From NCBI RefSeq assembly GCF_040047665.1, contig NZ_CP157355.1:3038001-3102000 (forward strand): a stretch of DNA of 64,000 bases. Reading direction: 5' to 3'. This document shows positions 1 through 9,023 of the stretch, piece by piece. The translations under genes were made by a program, and so were the position numbers. The notes beneath the pieces were generated by a model that saw only the letters and a list, made by a program, of their open reading frames with translations, did not search any database and was not told where the DNA came from. The DNA is from Chitinibacter sp. FCG-7 (GTDB taxonomy: Bacteria > Pseudomonadota > Gammaproteobacteria > Burkholderiales > Chitinibacteraceae). The stretch's first letter is position 1. Every line of letters starts with the position of its first letter.

Positions 1-2553
1 CGCCCCTATGTGAAGTGCGCGCGCGTGATTGGTGATGTGCTGGGTAAATACCACCCGCATGGTGACTCGGCGGCTTATGAAGCTTTGGTGCGGATGGCGC
101 AAGATTTTTCGCTGCGTTACACGTTGATTGACGGTCAAGGTAACTTCGGTTCGATTGACGGGGACCGCGCTGCGGCTTATCGGTATACCGAGTGTCGTCT
201 GGAAAAAGTATCGAGCGAGCTGTTGGCTGATATCGACAAGGAAACCGTCGATTTCACGCCGAACTACGACGAGAAAGAACTTGAGCCAACGGTTCTACCA
301 ACCCGAATTCCAAATCTTTTAATTAACGGCTCTTCTGGTATTGCGGTGGGGATGGCGACCAATATTCCGCCGCACAATATCACCGAGGTGATTGACGCGA
401 GCTTAGCGCTGTTGGCCAATCCTGAGCTGAGTATTGATGAACTGATCGACATCATCCCTGCGCCTGATTTTCCTACTGCCGGTATTATTTACGGTGTGCA
501 CGGCGTACGCGAAGGCTACCGCACCGGTCGCGGCCGCGTGGTGATGCGCTCGCGCACCCACATTGAAGACTGCGGTAAAAATGGTGATCGCCAGGCGATT
601 ATTGTTGATGAGCTGCCATATCAAGTGAATAAAGCGCGCCTGCTTGAGCGTATTGCCGAGCTGGTACGTGAGAAAACGCTGGAAGGCATTTCTGATCTGC
701 GCGATGAATCGGATAAATCCGGCATGCGCGTGGTGATTGAGCTTAAACGCGGTGAAATGACCGACGTGGTGCTTAACAACCTGTTTAAACATACGCAATT
801 ACAGGATAGCTTTGGTATCAATATGGTGGCCTTGGTCGATGGCCAGCCACGCCTGTTGAATCTGAAACAAGTTCTTGAATGTTTCCTGAAGCACCGTCGC
901 GAAGTGGTAACGCGCCGTACTGTGTTTGAATTGCGCAAAGCGCGCGAGCGCGGCCATGTACTGGAAGGCTTGGCAGTAGCCTTGTCGAACGTCGATGAGA
1001 TGATCGCGCTGATTAAAGCGGCCGCTACGCCGCCCGAAGCCAAAATTGCACTGATGAGCCGCGAGTGGCGCTCTGAGCTGGTCGAAGACATGCTGTCGCG
1101 CACCGATATTAATGCGTCGCGCCCGGATGGCCTTGGTGAAGAGTTTGGTCTGACGGGAACTGGCTATCGCTTGTCCGATGTGCAAGCGCAAGAAATCTTG
1201 CAAATGCGCCTGCAGCGCCTCACAGGTCTGGAGCAAGACAAGATCGTCGGCGAATACAAAGAAGTCATGGATAAAATCCTCGACTTGCTCGATATCCTGG
1301 CGCGTGCCGAGCGTGTGACCGAAATTATTCACAATGAATTGAGCGAAGTAAAAGCCAACTACGGCGATGTGCGCCGCTCTGAAATCGTCGCGCATGGCGA
1401 AGATATTTGTCTGGAAGATCTGATTACACCGCAAGATATGGTCGTGACGCTGACGCATGGCGGCTATATGAAAACTACGCCAGTGGAAGAATATCGCGCG
1501 CAAAAACGCGGCGGTCGCGGTAAACAAGCTGCGGCGACCAAAGACGATGACTTTATCGACAGTCTGTTTATTGCTAATACCCACGATTACATCCTGTGCT
1601 TTAGCTCGCGTGGTCGAGTTTACTGGCTGAAAGTCTACGAATTGCCACAAGGTGGTCGTACCAGCCGCGGTAAGCCGATTATTAATCTGCTGCCGCTGGA
1701 AGAGGGCGAAAAGATCAACGCCATCTTGCCGATTAAAGACTTTAGCGAAGACAAATACGTCTTTATGGCCACTGCCGATGGTACGGTGAAGAAAACGCCG
1801 CTGACTGATTTCTCTCGCCCGATGAAGCGCGGCATTATCGCGATCAATCTGGAGGAAGGTAATTATCTGGTTGGCGTTGCGCTGACGCGTGGTGCGGGCG
1901 GTGCGGTGCTCGATGATGAGGCCGCCGACGAAGACATCATGATCGATGACGAGAGCGCAGAAGAGGCTGGCGATGCAGTTGGCATCGACGACGATCAAGT
2001 GATGTTGTTCTCTGATGCGGGTAAATCGGTGCGCTTTAGGCAGAGTAAAGTGCGCCCAATGGGTCGTAACTCGAAAGGTGTGCGTGGCATGAAACTGGGC
2101 GAAGATCAGAAAGTGATCTCGCTGCTGGTGGCCAATTCTGATACCCAAATGGTCTTGACTGCCAGCAATGGTGGTTACGGCAAACGTACACCAGTGGGTG
2201 ATTTCCGCCTCTCAGGTCGCGGCACGCAAGGTGTGATCGCGATGGATCTGACTGATAAAACCGGTCTGAAACTGGTTGCGGCGAGCTTGGTTGAAGACAC
2301 CGACGACGTGATGTTGATTACTACTGGCGGCGTGCTGATCCGCACCAAAGTCTCGCAAATCCGCGAAACCGGCCGCTCGGCGCAAGGCGTGCGCTTGATT
2401 AATCTGGACGACGGCGAGCAATTGTCGGGTCTGGAAAAAGTCTGCGAGCCTGATGACGAAGAAGAGGGTATCGACGTAGAGGCCTCAACCAGCGATGCTG
2501 CTGCCACAGATACCCCAGCTGCAGATACCCCAGCTGCTGATGGCGCTGAATAA
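1..2553 (+). CDS. gyrA: DNA gyrase subunit A (5'-truncated by window edge)
   Basis: Catalytic, DNA-cleaving subunit of gyrase; with GyrB it introduces negative supercoils. The reading frame is open from base 1, so the N-terminus lies outside the window. The sequence begins just before the quinolone-resistance region. The motif [17 protein letters not shown] is followed by RYTE, whose Tyr (codon 184-186) is the catalytic residue equivalent to E. coli Tyr122. The Ser equivalent to Ser83 is present (67-69), and the Asp87 position holds Glu (79-81). The C-terminal part carries the beta-pinwheel with the GyrA box-like RGGRGKQ (about 1510-1530). An Asp/Glu-rich insert (about 1905-2000) resembles that of Neisseria GyrA. 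The acidic C-terminal tail ends in a small DTPAA tandem repeat, encoded by a direct repeat near 2511-2540. Confidence 0.97.
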   Translation, partial: RPYVKCARVIGDVLGKYHPHGDSAAYEALVRMAQDFSLRYTLIDGQGNFGSIDGDRAAAYRYTECRLEKVSSELLADIDKETVDFTPNYDEKELEPTVLPTRIPNLLINGSSGIAVGMATNIPPHNITEVIDASLALLANPELSIDELIDIIPAPDFPTAGIIYGVHGVREGYRTGRGRVVMRSRTHIEDCGKNGDRQAIIVDELPYQVNKARLLERIAELVREKTLEGISDLRDESDKSGMRVVIELKRGEMTDVVLNNLFKHTQLQDSFGINMVALVDGQPRLLNLKQVLECFLKHRREVVTRRTVFELRKARERGHVLEGLAVALSNVDEMIALIKAAATPPEAKIALMSREWRSELVEDMLSRTDINASRPDGLGEEFGLTGTGYRLSDVQAQEILQMRLQRLTGLEQDKIVGEYKEVMDKILDLLDILARAERVTEIIHNELSEVKANYGDVRRSEIVAHGEDICLEDLITPQDMVVTLTHGGYMKTTPVEEYRAQKRGGRGKQAAATKDDDFIDSLFIANTHDYILCFSSRGRVYWLKVYELPQGGRTSRGKPIINLLPLEEGEKINAILPIKDFSEDKYVFMATADGTVKKTPLTDFSRPMKRGIIAINLEEGNYLVGVALTRGAGGAVLDDEAADEDIMIDDESAEEAGDAVGIDDDQVMLFSDAGKSVRFRQSKVRPMGRNSKGVRGMKLGEDQKVISLLVANSDTQMVLTASNGGYGKRTPVGDFRLSGRGTQGVIAMDLTDKTGLKLVAASLVEDTDDVMLITTGGVLIRTKVSQIRETGRSAQGVRLINLDDGEQLSGLEKVCEPDDEEEGIDVEASTSDAAATDTPAADTPAADGAE

Positions 2554-2592
2554 ACTTCACAGATGTAAATGATCACGAAAGAGGGATTTGCG

Positions 2593-3057
2593 ATGAATAG
2601 CTTATGGTTACCCGTGGCAAATCCCGATTTTTTTGCCCAAGTCGGGCCGTGGTTTATGGCTTTACCGCACTGCAAAACGCTGGGGCTGGAATTGGTCGCA
2701 GCGGAAAAGGGCAAAGTCACGATCAAACTGCCCTTCAAACCCGAACTCATCGGCAACCCTGAAACCCGTGTATTGCACGGCGGCGTGGTGACTTCATTAA
2801 TCGATACTTCATCGGGCGTGGCGCTGTATACCTTGCTACACGTACCTGAAGCCGCCGCCACACTCGATTTGCGCATCGATTATTTGCGTCCCGCCAAGCC
2901 CGATTTGCCACTGTATTGCACGGCTGAATGCTATCGTTTGACCGATTCAATTGCCTTTACGCGCGCCACTGCATACCAAGAAGATCCAGCCAAGCCTGTG
3001 GCGCATTCCGTTGCAACATTTGCCCGTACGTCTCCAACCGACAAAAGTGAAGCCTAA
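2593..3057 (+). CDS. PaaI-family hotdog thioesterase
   Basis: Single hotdog-fold acyl-CoA thioesterase of the PaaI/YbgC-like group; the substrate cannot be told from sequence. The typical core is present: the helix motif HGGVVTSLIDTSSGVA (residues about 60-75) carries the catalytic-type His-Gly-Gly and Asp. It is followed by the conserved strand LDLRIDYLRPAKP. About 154 aa, normal for the family. I chose the ATG at 2593 because AAAGAGGG lies 8 bases upstream. An in-frame ATG at 2569 would add 8 residues but has no Shine-Dalgarno. The stop overlaps the next hotdog gene by one base (TAATG), so the two are translationally coupled. Confidence 0.85.
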   Translation: MNSLWLPVANPDFFAQVGPWFMALPHCKTLGLELVAAEKGKVTIKLPFKPELIGNPETRVLHGGVVTSLIDTSSGVALYTLLHVPEAAATLDLRIDYLRPAKPDLPLYCTAECYRLTDSIAFTRATAYQEDPAKPVAHSVATFARTSPTDKSEA

Positions 3058-3494
3058 TGGAACAATCTACTTCTGAATTGTGCTCAGGTATATCGTCGTG
3101 TGCCATGCTGGAAAAGGCTTTGGAGCAAATACCCTACGCTAAATTGCTAGGCGTTCAGGTGCGCGAACAAGATGAACAGCCGCTGTTTTTCCTGCCATAT
3201 GCCGAAAAAAATATCGGCAATATTCTATTGCCCGCCATTCATGGTGGCGTGATTGGTGGCTTTCTGGAAAACGCGGCCGTGCTGCACCTGATGTGGGCGC
3301 GCGAATCGGCTGGTATTCCGCGCATTGTTGATTTTTCGATTGATTATCTGCGCTCGGCCCGTGCGCTTGATTTGTACGGACGCTGCGAAATCGTGCGCCA
3401 AGGCAAGCGCGTTGCCAATGTGCTGATGACCGCCTGGCAAGATGATCCGGCCAAACCTGTGGCGATGGCGCGCGCGCATTTTTTACTCGCTTAA
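3057..3494 (+). CDS. second PaaI-family hotdog thioesterase
   Basis: 145-aa hotdog protein, clearly related to the gene in front. It has the same layout of HGGVIGGFLENAAV helix and FSIDYLRSARALD strand, but Glu-Asn replaces the Asp-Thr of the neighbour. The pair may therefore form a hetero-oligomer or have different substrates (inference). Start ATG 3057 overlaps the previous stop. A near-perfect copy of the 49-bp dyad motif (3086-3134) lies within codons 10-26. The N-terminal 20 residues look poorly conserved. Probably co-transcribed with gyrA or from a promoter within its 3' end; no separate promoter is obvious. Confidence 0.8.
   Translation: MEQSTSELCSGISSCAMLEKALEQIPYAKLLGVQVREQDEQPLFFLPYAEKNIGNILLPAIHGGVIGGFLENAAVLHLMWARESAGIPRIVDFSIDYLRSARALDLYGRCEIVRQGKRVANVLMTAWQDDPAKPVAMARAHFLLA
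3086..3134. repeat. 49-bp dyad motif, near-perfect, inside thioesterase gene
   Basis: Starts AGGTAT (one mismatch to GGGTAT) and ends ATACCC at exactly 49 bp. The inner arms do not match the intergenic consensus. Counted as a probable member because the spacing is exact. Confidence 0.4.
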
Positions 3495-3561
3495 ATGCAT
3501 TGATCGTCGCTAGCTACTGGCGGTCGATTGATAAGTACTCACTGTTCAAGAGATTGGCTTT

Positions 3562-4647
3562 ATGACTCAAGTATTTAATTTTTCCTCTGGCCCTGCGGTA
3601 TTGCCTCCCGAAGTTTTGCGCCAAGTGCAGGCTGAATTGCTCGATTGGCATGGCTCGGGCATGAGCGTGATGGAAATGAGCCATCGTGGCCCTGAGTTTG
3701 GTCAGATTCTGGCCGAGGCAGAAGCCGATTTACGTACTTTGCTGGGCATTCCTGCCAATTACAAAGTGCTATTCCTGCAAGGGGGGGCGCATCTGCAATT
3801 TGCCATGTTGCCGTTTAACTTTGCTGCGGCCGAGAGTACCGTTGATTTTGTGAATACCGGCCATTGGTCGAAAGTGGCGATCAAAGAAGTCAGCCGCTAC
3901 GCCAAGGTCAATATCGCTGCGAGCAGTGAAGATAAAAACTTCAGCTATGTGCCCGACGAAGCAACTTGGCAACGTAGCAAAGACGCTGCATTTTTGCACT
4001 ATTGCAGTAATGAAACCATCGGCGGCGTTGAATTTAATTTCATCCCCAAATCGAACGGTGTGCCGCTGATTTGCGATATGTCATCGAATATTTTGTCGCG
4101 CCCAGTCGATGTCAGCCAGTTCGGCATGATTTATGCCGGCGCACAAAAAAATATGGGCCCATCGGGTGTAGCGGTGAGTATTGTCCGCGAAGACTTGCTG
4201 GGCAAGGCGCGCAGCGACACACCCACGATGCTGAACTACAAAACCTTTGCGGATAACGGCTCGATGTACAACACGCCACCGTCGTTCGGTATTTATGTTG
4301 CTGGTCTGGTTTACAAGCATGTGTTGGCGCAAGGCGGCTTGGCGGCGATGGAAGCCAAAAATATCGAAAAAGCCAATGTGCTGTACGCTGCGATTGATGC
4401 ATCGAACGGTTTTTATAACTGCCCAACGGCACTGGCCGATCGCTCGCGGATGAATATTCCATTTACTTTGGCTGATAGCCAACTGGATGCCAAATTCCTT
4501 GCTGGCGCGGAAGAGCGTCATTTATTGCAACTGAAAGGCCACCGCTCAGTCGGTGGGATGCGCGCTTCGATTTACAACGCGATGCCGCTGGCGGGCTGCC
4601 AGGCCTTGGCGGCGTATATGGCTGAGTTTGCACAACAACACGGCTGA
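3562..4647 (+). CDS. serC: phosphoserine aminotransferase
   Basis: PLP enzyme converting 3-phosphohydroxypyruvate and glutamate to O-phosphoserine (serine synthesis), and the analogous step in pyridoxal 5'-phosphate synthesis. 361 aa, the standard length. Starts with FNFSSGPAVLPPEVL, the family N-terminus. It contains FLQGGAHLQFAMLPFN (phosphate-cup loop), HYCSNETIGGVEF, and the PLP lysine in AGAQKNMGPSG (Lys196). The C-terminal GHRSVGGMRASIYNAM carries substrate-binding Arg and His. The ATG at 3562 follows a weak AAGAG. It is followed by a small membrane-protein gene and pheA; serC-pheA-hisC is a classic amino-acid biosynthesis order in beta- and gammaproteobacteria. Confidence 0.98.
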   Translation: MTQVFNFSSGPAVLPPEVLRQVQAELLDWHGSGMSVMEMSHRGPEFGQILAEAEADLRTLLGIPANYKVLFLQGGAHLQFAMLPFNFAAAESTVDFVNTGHWSKVAIKEVSRYAKVNIAASSEDKNFSYVPDEATWQRSKDAAFLHYCSNETIGGVEFNFIPKSNGVPLICDMSSNILSRPVDVSQFGMIYAGAQKNMGPSGVAVSIVREDLLGKARSDTPTMLNYKTFADNGSMYNTPPSFGIYVAGLVYKHVLAQGGLAAMEAKNIEKANVLYAAIDASNGFYNCPTALADRSRMNIPFTLADSQLDAKFLAGAEERHLLQLKGHRSVGGMRASIYNAMPLAGCQALAAYMAEFAQQHG

Positions 4648-4667
4648 TTAAACACAAGGAATCGACC

Positions 4668-4874
4668 ATGGCTGGACAAGGTTCTGGCGGCAACGTGATC
4701 GCCGCACTGTGCAGTTTCTTTATTCCCGGCTTGGGCCAATTGCTGCAAGGGCGCTTGCTGAAAGCAGCGCTGATGTTTGTGCTGGCGGGCGTGTTGTGGG
4801 TGATCTTTATGGGTTGGATTATTCATCTGTGGTCGATTCTGGATGCAGCAAAATTTAATCCGAGTAAGAATTAA
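4668..4874 (+). CDS. small two-helix membrane protein, TM2-like
   Basis: 68-aa protein with a Gly-rich N-terminus followed by two hydrophobic segments (residues about 9-27 and 30-52). The first contains FFIPGLGQLLQGR, the signature seen in small TM2-like/conserved membrane proteins. Function unknown. Start ATG 4668 is preceded by AAGGA. Its stop overlaps the pheA start by one base (TAATG), so it sits in a serC-pheA operon and is co-translated with pheA. Confidence 0.75.
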   Translation: MAGQGSGGNVIAALCSFFIPGLGQLLQGRLLKAALMFVLAGVLWVIFMGWIIHLWSILDAAKFNPSKN

Positions 4875-5956
4875 TGTCTGACAAACAATTGCAATTAATA
4901 CAACAGCATCGCGAAGCCATTGATGCGCTCGACGCGCAAATTTTGCAGCTGATCAACGAGCGAGCCCAGCATGCGCATCAGATTGGTGTGATTAAAGGCA
5001 GTGGTGTGGTGTATCGCCCTGAGCGCGAAGCGCAAGTGCTGACGCGGATTAAAGAAATCAACCAAGGCCCGCTGTCGGGCGAAGCGGTGGCGCGCCTGTT
5101 CCGCGAAATCATGTCGGCGTGTCTGGCGCTGGAAAAACCGCTGACCATCGCGTATCTGGGGCCAGAGGGTACGTTCACGCAAGCTGCGGCGATCAAGCAT
5201 TTTGGCCATGCGGCCAATACTTTGCCTTGTGCGTCGATTGATGAGGTGTTTCGTGTCGTTGAAGCGGGCAGTGCCGATTACGCCGTTGCTCCAGTTGAAA
5301 ACTCAACTGAAGGCGCGGTAGGGCGCACTTTGGATTTGATGGTCGGCAGTTCGCTCAAAATCTGCGGCGAAGTGGTACTGCGCATTCACCATCATTTGCT
5401 GCGCGCGACTGACAGCATTACTGGCATCGAGCGTGTTTATGCTCACGCGCAAGCCTTGGCGCAATGTCACGAATGGCTTAATCAGAATTTGCCCGCGCAC
5501 GTAGAGCGTATTTCGGTCTCAAGCAATGCCGAAGCAGCGCGGATGGCTAGCCTTGACCCAACATGCGCAGCGATTGCGGGTGATGCGGCGGCTGAAAAAT
5601 ACGTACTTAATAAGCTCGCGCAAAACATTGAGGACGAACCGAATAACACCACGCGTTTTCTGGTGTTGGGTGCGCAATCATCGGCGCGTTCAGGTAAAGA
5701 TAAAACCTCACTGGTGATTTCGGCGCCTAATCGCGCGGGTGCATTGCATGCAGTTGCAGAACCGCTGGCGCGCAATGGCGTATCAATGACCAAATTCGAG
5801 TCGCGGCCAAGCCGGACCGGTCTGTGGGAGTATGTGTTCTTTGCCGATGTGGAAGCCTATATCGACGATGAAAATATGCAAACGGCGTTGGCGGAATTGC
5901 AAAAAGTGGCGGCGTTTGTGAAGGTACTCGGCTCCTATCCTCAAGCTGTCATCTAA
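4874..5956 (+). CDS. pheA: bifunctional chorismate mutase / prephenate dehydratase (P-protein)
   Basis: Converts chorismate to prephenate and prephenate to phenylpyruvate (Phe synthesis). 360 aa. Domains: AroQ chorismate mutase (residues about 8-90, with IDALDAQILQLINERA); prephenate dehydratase (about 95-270, with GPEGTFTQAA, VENSTEGAVG and the TRFLVLG motif); C-terminal ACT regulatory domain (about 280-355, with ESRPSRTGLWEYVFF, the ESRP Phe-binding motif). Allosteric feedback by Phe is expected from the ACT domain. The last codons and the stop lie inside the left arm of a 175-bp imperfect palindrome, so the C-terminal tail may be element-derived. Confidence 0.97.
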   Translation: MSDKQLQLIQQHREAIDALDAQILQLINERAQHAHQIGVIKGSGVVYRPEREAQVLTRIKEINQGPLSGEAVARLFREIMSACLALEKPLTIAYLGPEGTFTQAAAIKHFGHAANTLPCASIDEVFRVVEAGSADYAVAPVENSTEGAVGRTLDLMVGSSLKICGEVVLRIHHHLLRATDSITGIERVYAHAQALAQCHEWLNQNLPAHVERISVSSNAEAARMASLDPTCAAIAGDAAAEKYVLNKLAQNIEDEPNNTTRFLVLGAQSSARSGKDKTSLVISAPNRAGALHAVAEPLARNGVSMTKFESRPSRTGLWEYVFFADVEAYIDDENMQTALAELQKVAAFVKVLGSYPQAVI

Positions 5957-6114
5957 CGAATGTATTTTAAAAATGCTGCGCGTCCCGTGATAGCTGATCG
6001 GGCGGTACTCGCAATCCTCATGTACTGCAGTACATTCCGGTTGCTGCGTTCCGGCCTCACAGATCTGACGGGCGCTCGCTATTTTTAAAACACACTCGTG
6101 CGTCATAGCTTGAG
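5940..6114. repeat. 175-bp imperfect palindromic element (P1)
   Basis: Left end CTCAAGCT (5940) and right end AGCTTGAG (6114) are exact complements. A shared TTTTAAAAAT block occurs at corresponding positions in both arms. The exact centre is the 16-bp palindrome ATGTACTGCAGTACAT (6020-6035). Overlaps the pheA stop and fills the gap before the LOG-family gene. No ORF inside. It looks like a non-autonomous palindromic element able to fold into one long hairpin. Confidence 0.75.
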
Positions 6115-6153
6115 TGGCTAATGGTGGGCAATGCCCCAATTCAAAGGAAGCCT

Positions 6154-6726
6154 ATGAAAGCCGTAACCGTATTTTGTGGTGCCCGCATGGGTGCGCGTGA
6201 GATTTATCGTGAAGCCGCGCAAACCTTGGGCAAAGAAATCGCCGAGCGCGGGATGACTTTGGTGTATGGCGGTGGTCATGTGGGGCTGATGGGCGCGGTG
6301 GCCGAAGCGGCGCTGCAAGCCGGGGGTCAAGTGATCGGCGTGATTCCGGAGTTTATGGTTGAGCGCGAATTGGGTTATGGCGCGTGCACGACGTTGGAAG
6401 TCGTCGATTCAATGCATACACGCAAAGCTCGGATGGCTGAGTTGACTGATGGTTTTATCGCGATGCCTGGTGGTTTTGGTACATTTGATGAGCTATTTGA
6501 GATTTTAACCTGGGCGCAAATTGGTTTGCATGCCAAGCCGATTGGGCTCTTGAACGTGAATGATTATTTTGTGCCGCTGCGCGCCATGGTCGCACATGCG
6601 GTGAATGAAGGTTTTGTCGGCGAGCGCGATGCGGCGCGGCTGTTGATGGCCAATGACAGCACTGCATTGCTCGACATTTTGCAGGGCGAACCCAGCCAAA
6701 GCGCAGGTGAATGGTGGAAAACTTAG
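6154..6726 (+). CDS. LOG-family protein (TIGR00730 type, cytokinin riboside 5'-monophosphate phosphoribohydrolase-like)
   Basis: 190-aa Rossmann-fold nucleotide hydrolase of the LOG/lysine-decarboxylase-like family. Family members release the free base from nucleoside 5'-monophosphates; the bacterial physiological role is usually unknown. The two hallmark motifs are visible: GGGHVGLMGAVAEAA (about 37-51) and PGGFGTFDELFE (about 104-115, the PGGxGTxxE catalytic signature). Start ATG 6154 was chosen because AAAGGAAG sits just upstream; an in-frame ATG at 6121 lies at the edge of the palindromic element and lacks a ribosome-binding site. The 3' end overlaps the next gene by 16 bases. Confidence 0.9.
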   Translation: MKAVTVFCGARMGAREIYREAAQTLGKEIAERGMTLVYGGGHVGLMGAVAEAALQAGGQVIGVIPEFMVERELGYGACTTLEVVDSMHTRKARMAELTDGFIAMPGGFGTFDELFEILTWAQIGLHAKPIGLLNVNDYFVPLRAMVAHAVNEGFVGERDAARLLMANDSTALLDILQGEPSQSAGEWWKT

Positions 6727-7322
6727 GTTTAGCAGTACCTGGTGATGCCAAACGGGCGGCGGAGTTGATTTATCAATCCGACGCCCCTTTTTACGACTAC
6801 TGGTTTGCACTGCCGCGCGAGCTGACGCTGATCAATCTGGCGCGGCTGTGGCACGAGCCGAATGGCAGTTACAGTTATCGCAATGCGCAGGTGTTACGCA
6901 ATGCGCAGGAAGAGATTATTGCGCTGGTTTTTCATTACCCTGCCGGGTATGGTGCGCAACTGCAGATTGACGATAGCATAGAGCTACATACCCTGGCACT
7001 TGATCTGGATATATTGCGAACACGCCAACGTGATCTGGATTTTTTGTTCCCGCATGTGCCCAATGACGCCTGGTATTTGCGCACGATTGCCGTGCACGAA
7101 GAGCACCGCAGCCAAGGCCTCGGAGCGCGCATGCTCAGCCAGGTTATTTTTGCTGCGCGCCAAGCGGGGTTTGATCAACTGCACGTCGATGTCGATAGCG
7201 GCAATCCCGGCGCGGTGCAGTTTTATCGCCGCCATGGTTTTGAAGTGCTGGTTGAATCCAAAGTGCGCACCCTGACGCAATTCTCACTGCCTGCCAGCCT
7301 GCGGATGGTGAAGTCGCTGTAA
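6711..7322 (+). CDS. GNAT-family N-acetyltransferase
   Basis: 203-aa acetyltransferase of the GNAT superfamily; substrate not predictable. Acetyl-CoA motif A is visible as EHRSQGLGAR (131-140), followed by motif B-like NPGAVQFYRRHGFEVL (about 168-183). The N-terminal 90 residues are extended relative to minimal GNATs. The start overlaps the preceding LOG-family gene by 16 bases, indicating one transcript. A perfect-ended copy of the 49-bp dyad motif (6945-6993) lies in frame, coding Gly79-Tyr80 at its left end. It is followed by hisC after a 43-bp gap. Confidence 0.85.
   Translation: MVENLGLAVPGDAKRAAELIYQSDAPFYDYWFALPRELTLINLARLWHEPNGSYSYRNAQVLRNAQEEIIALVFHYPAGYGAQLQIDDSIELHTLALDLDILRTRQRDLDFLFPHVPNDAWYLRTIAVHEEHRSQGLGARMLSQVIFAARQAGFDQLHVDVDSGNPGAVQFYRRHGFEVLVESKVRTLTQFSLPASLRMVKSL
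6945..6993. repeat. 49-bp dyad motif, perfect ends, inside GNAT gene
   Basis: GGGTAT at 6945-6950 and ATACCC at 6988-6993, exactly 49 bp end to end. Within a coding sequence; the inner arms have partial dyad symmetry only. Confidence 0.65.
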
Positions 7323-7365
7323 TAGCAAAAATTTGATTGTTTTGAACGTTTGAAAAGGAAAGTCG

Positions 7366-8466
7366 ATGTCACTTGCTTCACTGGCCCCTGAATACATTCG
7401 CGCCATTGCGCCTTATCAACCGGGAAAACCGGTTTCCGAGCTGGCGCGTGAAATGAATCTTGATCCAGCCAAAATCGTCAAACTGGCATCGAATGAAAAC
7501 CCGCTCGGCATGGGGCCCAAAGCGCGTGCGGCGGTGGAGCGCGAACTGGCAGAATTGGCGCGTTACCCCGATGGGAACGGTTTCGATTTAAAAGCCAAAA
7601 TCGCCGAGCGTTTCGCCGTTAATCTCGATCAAATCGTGCTGGGTAATGGCTCAAACGATATTCTGGAACTCATCGCCCATGCGTTTTTGAAAGAGGGCGA
7701 TTCAGCGGTGTTTTCTGAATACGCCTTCGCCGTTTACCCGCTGGCCACGCAAGCCGTCGGTGCGACCAATATCTGTGTGAAAGCAGTCGATTACGGCCAC
7801 GATCTGGACGCAATGCGCGCAGCGATTTGCCCTGATACCAAAATCGTCTGGATCGCCAACCCGAATAATCCCACCGGCACGCTGGCACGCCCCGGTGATC
7901 TGATCGAGTTTCTGGAGCTGTGCCCAAAAAATGTGCTGGTGGTGCTCGATGAAGCCTATACCGAGTTTCTGCCACGCGAAAAACGCAGCGATTCAATTGG
8001 CTGGTTGAAACAATTTGCCAACCTGATCGTCGTGCGCACGTTCAGCAAGGCTTATGGTCTGGCTGGCCTGCGCGTTGGCTTTGCACTCGCAAATCCGGAA
8101 GTGGCGGATATCTTAAATCGCATTCGCCAGCCGTTTAATGTCAACAGCCTTGCGCAAGCGGCCGCCGTGGCCGCGCTGGATGATCTGGAATTCTTGAAAC
8201 AATCGGTTGAAGTGAACGCTGCTGGCATGAAGCAGATTACCGAGGTGCTGCAAGAGCTGGGTTTGAGCTTTATTGAGAGCTACGGCAATTTTGTGACCTT
8301 CCACTGCGGCGATGCAGCGATGCTCAATCAATATATGCTTGAACGCGGCGTGATTGTGCGCCCGCTGGCTGGCTACAAAATGCCAAACAGCCTACGGGTG
8401 TCGATTGGCTTGCCTGAAGAAAATGCACGCTTTATTGCAGTGCTGCGCGAGGCGATGGAGGGCTGA
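7366..8466 (+). CDS. hisC: histidinol-phosphate aminotransferase
   Basis: PLP-dependent class I/II aminotransferase of histidine synthesis (imidazole acetol-phosphate to histidinol phosphate). Genes placed like this near pheA can also act on aromatic 2-oxo acids. 366 aa. Visible: ASNENPLGMGPKA near the N-terminus, NPNNPTGT (about 166-173), and the PLP lysine in TFSKAYGLAGLRVGF (Lys228). C-terminal LRVSIGLPEENARF is typical. Start ATG 7366 has AAAGGAAAG upstream. The stop overlaps the following GNAT gene (TGATG). It stands apart from other his genes. Confidence 0.96.
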   Translation: MSLASLAPEYIRAIAPYQPGKPVSELAREMNLDPAKIVKLASNENPLGMGPKARAAVERELAELARYPDGNGFDLKAKIAERFAVNLDQIVLGNGSNDILELIAHAFLKEGDSAVFSEYAFAVYPLATQAVGATNICVKAVDYGHDLDAMRAAICPDTKIVWIANPNNPTGTLARPGDLIEFLELCPKNVLVVLDEAYTEFLPREKRSDSIGWLKQFANLIVVRTFSKAYGLAGLRVGFALANPEVADILNRIRQPFNVNSLAQAAAVAALDDLEFLKQSVEVNAAGMKQITEVLQELGLSFIESYGNFVTFHCGDAAMLNQYMLERGVIVRPLAGYKMPNSLRVSIGLPEENARFIAVLREAMEG

Positions 8467-8906
8467 TGTGGTCGCTGGCGAGTGTTTGCGAAGCTGATTT
8501 TGAGGAGTTACTCGCCATTCGCATTGCCGCGATGCGTGAAAGTCTGGAGCGTATCGGCCGCTATGATCCCGAGCGCGCGCGTCAACGTCTGCGCGCCAAC
8601 TTTGCGCCTACCGCGAGCCAGAAAATCGTCGTCGCCAATCAAGTGGTCGGCTTTTACGCGTTGCGTGAAGAGGAGCGGGCCTATGCTCTGGATCATTTGT
8701 ATCTGCTGCCGCAGTGGCAAGGGCAGGGCATCGGTAGTGCCGTGCTAACGTACATCCAGCAGCAATGTAGTAGTAGCAGTAAGTCCATCCGGCTGGGCGC
8801 ACTGCGTGGCAGCGACTCGAATCGTTTTTATCTGCGGCATGGTTTTATCGCAGTTGCGGAGTCGGAGTGGGATATTGATTATGTCTATGGGGGTATATTG
8901 CTGTAG
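8466..8906 (+). CDS. GNAT-family N-acetyltransferase
   Basis: 146-aa compact GNAT enzyme, translationally coupled to hisC by a one-base overlap. Acetyl-CoA-binding motif LPQWQGQGIGSAVL spans residues 81-94, followed by a C-terminal SNRFYLRHGFIAV segment. Substrate unknown. The last codons (GGG GGT ATA TTG CTG TAG) fall inside a degenerate 49-bp dyad element. The element's CTGTAG arm supplies the stop codon, so the C-terminus may have been reshaped by it. Confidence 0.85.
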   Translation: MWSLASVCEADFEELLAIRIAAMRESLERIGRYDPERARQRLRANFAPTASQKIVVANQVVGFYALREEERAYALDHLYLLPQWQGQGIGSAVLTYIQQQCSSSSKSIRLGALRGSDSNRFYLRHGFIAVAESEWDIDYVYGGILL

Positions 8907-8939
8907 ACGTTGACTGGCTTTGCCTTTAGGCTGATACAT
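8891..8939. repeat. 49-bp dyad element, degenerate right end
   Basis: Left arm GGGTATATTGCTGTAG closely matches the family consensus. The right end reads GATACAT where others read ATACCC, at the same 49-bp spacing. It spans the 3' end of the GNAT gene and gives it its TAG stop. Confidence 0.5.
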
Positions 8940-9023
8940 GGCGCTGTATTTTGCTAACCCAGATCAGCACACGATCGCTTATAATAGCGGCAATTCACCG
9001 CACTAGATGAAAAGGATATTGAG

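Noticed and set aside
799..2148. 449-codon open frame antisense to gyrA
   Set aside because: Mirror of gyrA codon bias; His/Phe/Gln-rich composition without domains. Shadow frame.
2466..2515. GGGTAT...ATACCC pair at the end of gyrA
   Set aside because: The pair is 50 bp, not 49, the inner arms do not match, and it overlaps a coding tandem repeat. Could be chance.
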